Under the pieces are notes generated by a model. That model did no database searches. It saw only the letters and a program-made list of their open reading frames with translations, and had not been told where the DNA came from. From the NCBI RefSeq assembly GCF_001653235.2, contig NC_035792.1, forward strand, positions 1,364,001 through 1,428,000: a DNA stretch of 64,000 nucleotides, given 5' to 3'. The DNA comes from Pochonia chlamydosporia 170 (taxonomy: Eukaryota; Ascomycota; Sordariomycetes; Hypocreales; Clavicipitaceae). Positions 48,601 to 58,586 of this stretch are shown one piece after another (position 1 is the stretch's first letter; each line of letters starts with the position of its first letter). Position numbers and translations under genes: made by a program.

Positions 48601-51600
48601 GATACGCTTGAATCGGAGTTTGTCAATGCTGTCTCCATTCTGGTCCATTCATGAGAAAGCATGCGAACACCAGTTCGGATGGATGATAGTGCTTCCTCAA
48701 TATTGCCAGTCCGGAGAGAAATTGTAGACTGGATGAGGGCGGACATGGAAATCATCAAATTGGCTTGTGATTTCGATTGTGCCCAGGCTGAATACGATTC
48801 GCCACAAATGTTATTTGCCTTGTCGACGCAATTTAATCTATGAACTGTTAGCAGCAGTACTCGAAGCATTCGACAAGGACAAAAGGAGAATCTGAAAACT
48901 TTACTTACGCTTCATCTAAGCTGCCGACGCCTGCGTAGTACTCCGCTTGAGACAGGTAAAAGTCGGCAACAACCCGCTGCGACACTCCCTCATTATGATC
49001 AAGAAGTTCTTTAGAAATTTCCAGCGCACCAGACGCTTGAGCAAACTTGCCGATGCTGACATACTGTGTTGCTAGGTGGCTATTTTGGAGAATCAAACCA
49101 TCATGAAATGATCCAGAGTGTGCCGTTACGGCTTTGGATAAGGCAATGGAAAGCTCCGAAATAGAGATCTGAAGCTCAGTCTCGCCACGGAGATCAGCCA
49201 GGTGGTTCAAGGTCTGCAAAAATCCAATTAATGTTGTCGGGTTGTCGATCTTGGTGTATAAATCATCCTTCGATTGATGCGAACCGAGTATCGCCTTCCA
49301 GCAAGAGATATTATCCTTAATCACCGCCACTGGGAATCTGCTGTCACTTTCGGCTAGAGCTTCCAGGGAAGAATAATATGCTTGGAGGTGGGGGATAAAT
49401 TGTGCTAGGGAGCCGTCTTCACCCTTGTCCTTCTTTTGAAGTTGTCGAGAAACTTGGTCCAAGTTCGACGCAAGCTCTTCTAGACCTTCATCCTCTCCAA
49501 TACTCTGATAGAACAGGTGAAGTAAGACTCGGAACCGCCGAATCGGATATTTATCAAGGGAGTATATTCGAAGTAGCGCTGCTGGGCTCGGGTCTTGGAG
49601 TCGGAGAGGCTGCCCGTGACCTGGTGCTTCAGCGCTCAAGTGCATGAGATGCTCAAGCACGGCGGCTCGTTCGGTTTCCGGGAGGAAAAACGTCCAATCA
49701 TTCCACGATTTATCCAGCTTGGCGATTGACCGCAAAGTACGTGAGAGGGAAGCGGACTTTTCCGTCATGGCCCAGGCGAGAGCGGGAGGTAGATTTGACA
49801 GGGCCATGGCAACGTCAGAGAGGACACCATCCTCTGCCATGTTGGTACATATGGATCGTAGTGTTCCAACTGCATCTTCGCTTCTGCCAGATCCCTTGCA
49901 TAAATCTGCGAAAAGCTCCAGCTTCATGGACAACTGTGCCTTTTCTTTCTCGGCAGAAGATCGTTCCTTTACAGCGTCAATGGAACGGCTTAGAGACTGT
50001 AGGAGCTGCTTGTTGAGGTCTTTAGTCCGATTCTTAATCTTGCGCAGCTCCACAAACTTGGAAAAGTACAACGTAGATATCTTGACATGATAGGTGCCAA
50101 GTTGCTCCATTCTCGCGGAGGAAAGTGATGGATCCGATACGGAGCCGAGTAGCCCGGTGCAATGCTGAAGGACATCGTCAATTTGATGCCATTCGAGAGC
50201 GCCAGATTGAATCTCGCACTTGACAACCATCAAAGTTGCATCGAGTACCTGATTGATTGATTGCATGATGACTTGTTTGCGCTGATCAAACTGCAGGATC
50301 TGCTTTGCAGGAGCATCCTTTCCAGGAGGCGTTCCCATCCATCGTCGCAGAAATCGCGGGTATCGAAGCACAAAATTCTTCAAAAGAGCACTCGTTGTCT
50401 GAGGCACTGGTTCAGATGCGACCTTGTTATCGAGCTCCTTCATCAACAATCCAACGACAGATCGCCTCGTGGCCGACAGGCTGTCCAGTAGCTCGTTGAG
50501 CTCAGTGACGGTACCACTCAGGCTACCCCCCAGGCTGTCAGTGACTCCTTGAATAGCTGGTTCAATGTTGGCCTCCAATTCTTCCTTCTTCAACGCAGCA
50601 GCAAGAATCCGTGCAGAGACCGAGCACAACACCACCACAGAGTCTGTTTCTGAGCTCAAGGTGGCCTTCAGGCTCTCAAACCAACAGCACGCACCATCGT
50701 ACTGTCGTGCAGCATGAGCGGCGGATCCGAGAACTTGATATATGGAGGATAGCGGTGACTTGGAGGTTGCCATTGGCTCCAGCTTATGGGAGCGAATAAT
50801 TTGCATCAATTCTTCATAGGATGCTGCCAAGGATCGGTATAGGAATTTGTCGTCGTGCTTGTGGCGTCTTGCGAAAGCACGCATGCAGCGGCTGAAAGGA
50901 GCCAAAACTTCGCTGTCAACGTCACCTTGGTGCCGAGCCCATCTCCACCACTTGAGCTGTGTTCTAAAGGCCAACGCTTGAAGCTCAAATGCAATATGAG
51001 GAATGGGGCTCAATCGAGGTTCGGCCGCAACCGTGTCCTCCTGACTAGAGACACTTGGCAGCATTGACAGAAGAGTCTGTGACAGTGAAGCCATTTGTCG
51101 GGCAGCCTTTTGAGCTTCTTTGCCTCCTTTATCCGCAAGTTTTGACAACAGATTGGCCGGGCAGGATGGGTTCTTCTCTAGAAGCATCGGCAGCAGTGCC
51201 TCAATATGGGCAGGCTTTTTCGTGGCGCCGACAAGCTTGAGGATTTGAATTTGCAGTGAAGTAATGATTGGAAGCGTTTGCGTCGAGACTTTTTTCCGAA
51301 ACTCAAGCAGATCGGCAATTCCCAGGGCGGTAGATTTATTTTCAGACGTTTTCGCGGCTTCGGTGCTAGCAGCAGCAGGCTCTAATCTTAGTTTTAGTAT
51401 TTTCATTTCCTTTAGCGCCTGGTCATGCAAGTTTAAAGCCAGCAGTTTCCCGATAAATGCGGACATGCCATTTTCCACCTGGAAGTCGTACTGGGCGTCC
51501 TGCGTGGATGGTTTCAGTGAGCGCAGGGAAGCAAATGCTGTTCGCGCGCATTCGACAATCGCCAAACATCCTGTCGATTGAGCAGGCAACGGAGCTTTTG

Positions 51601-52069
51601 CTTTGACTATAGACACGCTTGGGGAGGTTGCTACGCGATTCAAGGTTCTTGGTTGCATTGGCGACAATGGTGCTGACAACGATCGCCTCAATGTTCGTTT
51701 AGAAGCCGCTTGAGGAGCATTCTCGACTTGTTTGCAGGGAGTCGACGGAGGTTGGGGTTTTGAGGCTTCCGCAAGTGCCTTCAGCGCCGCATTGATAACA
51801 TGCGTGGCTAAAACAGCCTTATCTCGTGAGTTGAGTCGCTCATCGCGTGACTGCGCGGTGGCAGATTTCCTTGTCGCGGTGCTGGCTTTTGAAGATTTGG
51901 TCGCAGTTGCAGCTTTGACTGCTCTTGATCCTGGTTTGCTAGACGGTACAGGTGATTCTGCCTCGATAAGAAGTAGTTCCTTGAGAGTGACAACGGTCGC
52001 CGGGGTGCATGTCGTGATGGATGACACTGCCGCCTTCACGGTGTCGGCTGATGCTTGTAATGAAGCCAT
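45684..52069 (-). CDS. esp1: Separase (separin, peptidase C50; Esp1/BimB/Cut1)
   Basis: Two exons (52069..48909 and 48837..45684) encode 2104 residues, within the size range of fungal separases. Separase is the caspase-like cysteine protease that cleaves the cohesin kleisin Scc1/Rad21 at anaphase onset. It is held inactive by securin until APC/C acts. The catalytic domain is at the C-terminus: the histidine is H1940 in VYFGHGSGAQY, and the cysteine is C1967 in FLMGCSSAAL. The conserved block MAGCPAVVGTLWDVTDRDID follows. A low-complexity acidic/Lys insert (about 2030-2060) interrupts the end of the domain. The first 1,500 residues are helical-repeat-like with Ala/Lys/Ser-rich linkers (about 50-150). 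The 71-nt intron splits an Ala codon (SLDEA-LNCVDKANN). An upstream in-frame extension to 52168 lacks an ATG, so 52069 is used. Confidence 0.95.
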
Positions 52070-52437
52070 GTAGAGTATTATGTGCGTAGCCTTCGAATCA
52101 TATCGTCGCAATAAAAACACCACAGAGGCAAAGAGACAAAACAAATGCAAATATCGCCCAAAAACCAAAATGACGAGATGTAATGCCGTGGACTATGCCG
52201 AAATGCTGCATGTAATGGTCGTTGGAGGTTTGCTTGTTGGTGCTACCAATCATGGTTCCAGTGAGTGGGGCTAAATATCGGGAGTTGTCTGGGGCAACGG
52301 TTTGCAGCCACTTTTAGTGCCGCCACGGAACAAGGACGTTCTGGAAAAATCCACATGCCAGAAAGACCCCAGATTTCACTGACGGTTTGCATGACACTCC
52401 TTTTGATGGTCGGCACCCGGGCAAGGAGTCTTCCAGC
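52070..52437. promoter_or_regulatory. Divergent promoter between separase and a mitochondrial-type protein gene
   Basis: Only 368 bp separate the two start codons, so both promoters and leaders must share this segment. I could not recognise a specific cell-cycle element. Confidence 0.5.
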
Positions 52438-53123
52438 ATGTCGATGCAGCGACTCTCAACGCGAGCATTTGGCCTGGGCCGGCCAGCGCTTATGTCCAGA
52501 ATACCGGCGCAGCGAAATTTCCCCGTACGGCGGTCCAGCACAGGGCCTGCGACAATTGTCGATACTGGGTTCTGGACGTCCTTGATCCCCAAGCCCTTGC
52601 GGAGAGAAAGCCGCAAAGGCACCAAGGCGAAGAAATCGAAGGAATGGAACCCGGCAACCTTTTTTATCGTCATGTTTCTCTTTATTGGGTCCATGTCGAT
52701 CCAGATGATCGCACTGCGAAACCAGTCCGAGCGATATAATCGACAATCAACCGTCAGAATAAGTCAGCTGCGGGAGGCCATGAGGAGACTCCAGAATGGG
52801 GAAGACGTCAATGTGGACAAGCTATTGGGGAACGCCGACGAATCCCAAAGAGATGTTGACTGGGAAGAGAGTGAGCTCCACCGCATATTCAGAAGGATTC
52901 TTTGAGAGGCAATGCTAATCGTTTCCAAGTGCTGAAAGCAATTGAGCGTGACGAGAAGTCACAAGCGGATCAAGAAGCAAAGGAGCCGTCACAAGAGGAG
53001 GTTCCAGTGAAGACCATAACATCGAAAGCCCCAGTAACGGAGACGAAAGCGACCAGCGAGCGGGTGAATGCCGAGATGGAACCAACGAACCCGAAATCTG
53101 CTCGCCTCGGGAATTTCTTCTAA
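52438..53123 (+). CDS. Small single-pass, probably mitochondrial, fungal protein (DUF5321-like)
   Basis: Two exons (52438..52870 and 52930..53123) encode 208 residues. The 59-nt intron has a GTGAGC donor, a TGCTAATC branch-like site and an AAG acceptor; without splicing the frame stops after 15 codons. The N-terminus (MSMQRLSTRAFGLGRPALMS) is Arg/Ser-rich without acidic residues, as in mitochondrial presequences. A hydrophobic segment follows at about residues 76-96 (ATFFIVMFLFIGSMSIQMIA), then a charged coiled-coil-like region (SERYNRQSTVRISQLREAMR) and a Lys/Glu-rich disordered tail. The layout fits the ascomycete DUF5321 group, but I cannot confirm this without a search. Function is unknown; an inner-membrane assembly or respiratory-complex factor is a reasonable guess only. 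The stop lies 55 bp from the sirtuin stop. Confidence 0.72.
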
Positions 53124-53178
53124 CAGTCTATATTCCAGATATGTATATACATACGCCACTTACATAATTGTAACATTA

Positions 53179-54375
53179 TCAAGACAGCATGTCCTTAAAG
53201 ACGGTCGAGTTCTCCAAGCGGACATTCCCGGGTGGGTGGTGTAAGGACGCAACTCCAGTTTGTCTCAGTCGAGTAACAAGGCCCGGGAGGAGTTGGTCTG
53301 TCAACAATTCGACTCTTACTCCTTGTTCGCCCGTTTGCAGCGGATCTAGATCCGCGAAGAAGTGATCCTCTCCTCTCACACCGCCCATATTGACAATGGC
53401 GATGGGCATTCCTCGATCTTTGGCCCGTTTGGCCAACCGCCAGGCCGAGTAGGTTGCGAGAGACGTTCCTAAAACAAGCAGCCTCCCAGCTCCGTCAATG
53501 GCTTCTTCGGCAGCAGTCTTGACATGACTTGCGATACTCTCTCCAAACATGACGACGGCTGGCTTGAGAATACCAGCTGTGCTTGGTGCTGCCCACGCTC
53601 CATCAGAATCGACCTCGACAACATGTCTCTGACCGCCGACACTTTCTGGTGGGTCAGCTAAGCATTTGGGGCAAGGCGGATATCTAAAGGTTGTGTAAGG
53701 CGCTTCTGGGAGGTCGACATCGCCATCGGGGTTTGCCTTCAGGCCCTTGAATCTCCGCTCTTCGGTACTCTCCGTATCCAAAGCACCAGAGGCAATAGCT
53801 TCTTGCAGGAGAGCGTCCCACCGCGGATTGAGACGGGCCAGTTGGTTTTGAAATTCATCTCGTGAATATTCGGTCTTGCAGCTGGTGCAGACGGTGGACC
53901 TCAGGTAGCCATGAAGCTCGAGAGAGGGTATTTGTGGATGGGCTTTGGGATGGAATGAATCAACATTCTGTGTAATAACACTCCGAATCAAACCAAAATT
54001 CCCTAAGTCTCTAATTGCATAATGACCCGCATTGGGTGCTGCCTTGTGAAGCGTTGACCAACCCAGGAAGCTCCGGGCCCAGTATCTCTTGCGTGCTTCA
54101 TGGTTGCTAACAAACTCGTAGTGATATATAGGACGATAAGACTTGTTTACTCGGTAGGTACCTTTGACGCCGCGGTAGTCTGCAAGGCCAGAGGCAACCG
54201 ACAACCCCGCGCCTGTGAGAACAACGGTTGAGTCTGGGAGGTTGTTGGGAGGCGGCGCCTGGAAAAAGTTGACCAGGGCAGCTAGGCCACCCTGAATGGT
54301 TGTGGCAGAAGCTGGGAGGATAGTAGGAGATGCTAGTATGTCCGTATATGGAATCCGCATAAGAGGTTTCCGCAT
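53179..54375 (-). CDS. SIRT4-like class II sirtuin (NAD-dependent deacylase)
   Basis: This intronless gene encodes 398 residues from the ATG at 54375 (MRKPLMRIPYTDILASP); the open frame extends upstream but without an ATG. Sirtuin motifs are complete: NAD-binding TGAGLSVASGLADYRG (the GAGxS...DYRG signature), TQNVDSFH, the catalytic histidine in LELHG, zinc cysteine pairs CTSC and CPKC, and the GTSLATYSAWRL segment of the Rossmann fold. The pattern with DYRG and TQNVDSFH fits SIRT4-type enzymes, which are mitochondrial lysine deacylases or ADP-ribosyltransferases. The basic N-terminus (R2, K3, R7) could act as a mitochondrial presequence. It is longer than human SIRT4 (314), mostly because of an insert between the zinc cysteine pairs. 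It is convergent with the gene at 52438 and divergent from the CDF gene. Confidence 0.92.
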   Translation of the reverse strand: MRKPLMRIPYTDILASPTILPASATTIQGGLAALVNFFQAPPPNNLPDSTVVLTGAGLSVASGLADYRGVKGTYRVNKSYRPIYHYEFVSNHEARKRYWARSFLGWSTLHKAAPNAGHYAIRDLGNFGLIRSVITQNVDSFHPKAHPQIPSLELHGYLRSTVCTSCKTEYSRDEFQNQLARLNPRWDALLQEAIASGALDTESTEERRFKGLKANPDGDVDLPEAPYTTFRYPPCPKCLADPPESVGGQRHVVEVDSDGAWAAPSTAGILKPAVVMFGESIASHVKTAAEEAIDGAGRLLVLGTSLATYSAWRLAKRAKDRGMPIAIVNMGGVRGEDHFFADLDPLQTGEQGVRVELLTDQLLPGLVTRLRQTGVASLHHPPGNVRLENSTVFKDMLS

Positions 54376-56471
54376 TGGAAACGTCTTAGTTGCCAGTGGC
54401 TGCTCGAGCCAGCCACGGCATAAGTGATGTGGCGAGAAGAGATGGAATATCTGATTGATCGAGTCCACAAACAACAGAATAGATCAATTTGCCAATTTGC
54501 TTCACCAATTGGTCTCCTTGATGCTTCGGACAAGTGCCAGGGTGTAGAGATCGTATTCGGATTGGAGTAGACCTGTGATATGCTGATATCTCGGGACCGG
54601 CGAGGATGAGATCAGGCCACCAAATCCAGCTCCTGTTGGTGACGTACAGTGTGGTTGGTGAAACGGAAGAAAGACCCCACAAATGGGAAGATTGGGGTAG
54701 AAATGGGCACAAGAGGCTCTGCTGGACAGGGGGTAGAACCTGGTCGTCGTTCGGCCAGGTGCTTGTGAATATCTTTCTGGCCTTGGTGACTGACTGAAGT
54801 TGGGAGCTCGGAGCTCGGCTGACGGTGAATTGCTGACAAAGGTGAACTTCTCAGTCTGGCTGTATTTCTGATGGGTGGTTTTCGTTTTAGTGCGGGAAGG
54901 TAGGTCACCCCGCCACCAGACAGCCGTGGTGCCAGGAACCATTACGTCAACTGAGATGGATGCAGGAAGCCGAACAAGTAACTAGAAAGGCGCCAGGAAC
55001 GAATCATCAAATGTTCAAGAGTTGCCAACTCTGTTTGCAGAGCTCTCTTAGAACAAATTGTATACTATGTACAAGGCATCAGCCGAATGTAGGTTTGTAT
55101 ACTCCGTATTATGGAGCTTGGGTGGTTCCCGGCGCAACTACCGTCTGGTACCAGACGTCATTTGCCTATGCATCACTTGGACGGAAGCAGGCGGAGACCG
55201 AGGCGCATCTCGTGTATTGGCGAGGAACATCTCAGCCGGATATAAAAATTCCAACCACTCGATAGTCCCCGCAGAAGAAGTCACTGCTACTTGAACCACG
55301 GTGGGGACGGAAGCAGCAAACAATGCTGAATTTTTACTTGAATATGGAGTAGTGCTGAAGGTACCCAGTCTGGTGTGAGGAAGTGCGTGATGTGACTTGA
55401 CTTTGGTGCTGAAACGGCCGAGACCTCGCTCCAAATGGACCAATTCCGAGCTCCAGCTTCACATCGCCCCATCCAAATCCATCAATTCCCGACCCGATTC
55501 CGCCGTTGTCGCTCTTCACCACATCACCTCATACTCTGACCAACCTTGACTTTTATTTTCCTTTGTGAAGCATAGGACGGGTTTCATGCCACGCCAATTA
55601 ACGCTCAACCAAGACAGCTGACCGACAGCTGCATACAGCTCGAACTCGATACACACGCAACCCGGACAGCCCGTCGGCAAAAGCGCAATTGCAAGCGCCA
55701 GACAAGCAGACGGCAAAAAGACCAGTTGCCTAGCCATCGATTCGATCAAATGACATACACAGATACAGACGTGCGAACACCACCTAATTCCATATTCCGC
55801 GCATGTCTGCCCAGGCCGGTCGCTCCACCGGCCTGGCCGTGGCCGCGTGTAGAGCGCAACACATACAGGCACATTGGGCCCGCTCCAGGTGGTTGCCGGC
55901 GACACCAGCGGGCAGCGATTCGCCGTGGTTTAGCAGGGTCAGCGGCAACTCGGCCACTAAAAGTGCGGGCAACAGCGATTTGAGCTTCAGCAACCATGAA
56001 AGAAGCAACCATAACCTTACCCCCCATCAATGCAGCCCGGACCATCGTCGCACCAGCTACATCCACGCCGATGCAGCTTCAGCCCACATCCACATCAATG
56101 TCCTCCTGAGCTCGCAAAGGACACATCAACCACCAGCTGCTTTGCGGGTGACGCAGCGTCCCTCACGGTTACGGCGTACACATACGCATACACCTTTGCA
56201 CACACAATCTCGCTTCATTGTTCAAAATTTGTCACTTTTGTCCTCAGCCGCAGCTACACTTCCCTCGTCGAGCTCGCCCTTTTCCACTTGCGCCTACTTG
56301 TCCTCAAACACGACACCCATTTACACCACCCCCAACTCGCTCTCCCAGTTCGCGTGCTCGCCGTCCTCCTCGCCGTCGATAGTCGACCCAACGTATACAA
56401 TTGCAAGCACACGCTGTGTTTTACTTAACCTCGCACCTGTCCGCGGACGCATCCGCAAGCTGCCTACAATC
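54376..56471. promoter_or_regulatory. Divergent region between sirtuin and CDF transporter genes
   Basis: This 2.1-kb region holds the sirtuin promoter (left) and the CDF gene leader or N-terminal coding extension (right). One TACTCCGTA motif lies at 55100-55108. From 55803 to 56471 the CDF frame stays open, so part of this could be coding (see the CDF entry). The stretch 56200-56430 is CT/CA-rich, as in fungal 5' leaders. I see no other gene. Confidence 0.45.
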
Positions 56472-57734
56472 ATGGGCCAGGCCGTGAAGCAGACCCGCGA
56501 TCATGGTGACCATGGTCATGGTCACAGTCACGGGGGTCATGGACATCACCACCATCACCACGACAGCACATATCTCACATCCGCCAATAAAAATGACCCT
56601 GGCGTACGGATCACGCGAATTGGCTTGTTGTCCAACTTGGGCATGGCAATTGCCAAATTCATCGGCGGATGGGCGTTCAATTCCAAGTCCATGACGGCAG
56701 ACGCCTGGCATAGCATTGCTGACCTCGCCTCCGATATCCTCACATTGGCAACTGTCTCTTGGAGTTTAAAACCGCCAACCGATCGATTCCCCATGGGATT
56801 TGGCAAGGTGGAAAGCTTGGGCTCTCTGGGTGTTTCGGGCATGCTGCTGGTTGGCGGCTTCTACATGGGGTGGGAGAGCGCAATCAGCTTGTACGGTCAC
56901 TTCAACCCCGAAGGCGCCCATCACATTTTTGAACACATTGGTCACGGCCATAGCCACTCCCATAACCCCGCTGACCTTGGAATCCCCAATATCCACGCCG
57001 TTTGGTTGGCTGCCGGTACCATCTTGGTAAAGGAATGGCTGTATCACGCAAGTATGTCACCTTCCCTTTCGGTGCAGTATTGAAAGATGTGTGTCTCTTG
57101 GCCACAGTTACTAACGTAACATGCAGCAATGAAAGTTGCGCGGGAACGCAAGTCGTCTGTTCTCGCCTCCAACGCTATTCACCACCGTGTGGACAGTCTC
57201 ACCGGCATTGTGACGCTGGCTGCTATCCTGGGCGCCAACGTTGTCGAGAACGCTGCCTGGCTGGACCCTGTGGGCGGACTCCTCATCTCCATTATGGTTG
57301 TCAAGGCCGGGTATGATAACACAAAGGAAGCCATGTACGAGCTAGCAGACCGCAGCCTCGATGACGAGGTCAAGACCAATGTCCGCAAGCAAGCACACCG
57401 GGCATTGGCCAATGTTAGCGAGGGTCATGAAGCCGAACTCCGTGACATTAGCGGCACCAAGTCGGGGCAAAACTACCTCGTTGATGTCGAATTGGCCGTG
57501 CCCGGTGCATGGACGGTAGATGACGTCAAAGACCTAGAGGATGCGGTGCGCATGCAAGTTGGCAGTAAAGTGCGCGGCGTGAGACGTCTTCGTGTGCGGT
57601 TTGTATCGCGCGACAAGGCGGTAAATGAGAAGTTTGATGAATTCATTTCAGGACAGGACGCTCTTCAGAAGCCGGAGCCGGAGGAGGGAGAGAATGGTGA
57701 CGCTGTGAACCACGACGAGAAGCATAGACATTAG
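56472..57734 (+). CDS. Cation diffusion facilitator (Mmt1/2-type metal transporter)
   Basis: Two exons (56472..57051 and 57127..57734; 75-nt intron) encode 395 residues. The CDF fold has about six membrane helices. The metal site residues are visible as DAWHSIAD (D77, H80/D84) in helix 2 and HHRVD in helix 5. A His-rich N-terminal tract (HGHGHSHGGHGHHHHHH, about residues 14-30) and a second HGHSHSH loop are typical metal-binding regions, and a cytosolic-type C-terminal domain follows (about 270-370). Sequence around RITRIGLLSNLGMAIAKFIGG and KVARERKSSVLASNAIHHRV resembles fungal relatives of yeast Mmt1/Mmt2, mitochondrial iron transporters. The frame is open upstream to an ATG at 55803 (618 residues in total), and that extension begins Arg-rich and presequence-like. 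The start is therefore uncertain. Zinc, iron or manganese are all possible substrates. Confidence 0.85.
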
Positions 57735-58586
57735 AGCGTATTGTCTTTTGTATTGACCATGAAGAAAAGTTGGCGAGGAGTTGGTAAATATAGCCTCGAC
57801 ATGATGGTACATTTCTTCGCAGTAGATGTTTAACGACAATATATGTCAAGATATGACGTGCACAAATGTTCCGTGTGGGTTGGTGGAGGTGGATTGGCGT
57901 CAATCTGTGAAGCACCCATATCTTCTTGGCAGGTAACTGCAGGACCAATGCAAATGTACCTCCGTACCAGCTGACATCAAAGTAATCATACTTTAATACA
58001 ATCCGGTCTATCGTAAATGTGAAATGCTCCATCCAACATCCCCACCGCCATAAACACAAGCTCTATCATCACTCTCCATTGAATGCCAAGCCATGAATAC
58101 TATTGAAACAATCCAATATTGCCGTCTTATTGCCCCGCCAGAGCCTCCAAGCGCGCCTACCATTTTCTTGGTCGGCTCTGATCCGCACCTCATTTAGCCT
58201 AAACTGAACCTCTACCGGCTGTAATGCAACACTATTAGATAAACTAAATTATACTCCGATTTAATTGTAAGGTATGCTCGTCCTCTGTTGAAGAGAGAAC
58301 AACAATAAAAGTCAAATTAAAAAATAATCTTTCCTGGTCCAGTCCGGTACCGGCAGCCAAAGGATAGATTGGCCAACAAGCTCCCAACTCAATTCGACAC
58401 CATCCATCAGGTTGAAGTCATAGCCCCGCAAAAAAGTGGCAGCTTGGATTACCTCTCAATTGCGTCAATCCTGTACTTTGACCTAGCAATTACACATATA
58501 TCGACCTTCTTTCTTATTTATTATATTCAAACATTCGCATATCAATCTCAAAATCCCAGATCACTGCGCCTCGAAATTGCAACAAA
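57735..58586. promoter_or_regulatory. Spacer between CDF and xylulokinase genes
   Basis: This 852-bp region contains the CDF 3' UTR and the xylulokinase promoter. An AT-rich segment lies at about 58230-58330. The last 60 bases before the ATG at 58587 are CT/A-rich. No gene is supported. Confidence 0.4.

Noticed and set aside
52070..52168. N-terminal extension of separase to 52168
   Set aside because: The extension begins at a non-ATG codon; the first in-frame ATG is 52069.
54376..54474. N-terminal extension of the sirtuin to 54474
   Set aside because: The first codon there is TTG; the first in-frame ATG is at 54375 and gives a plausible start.
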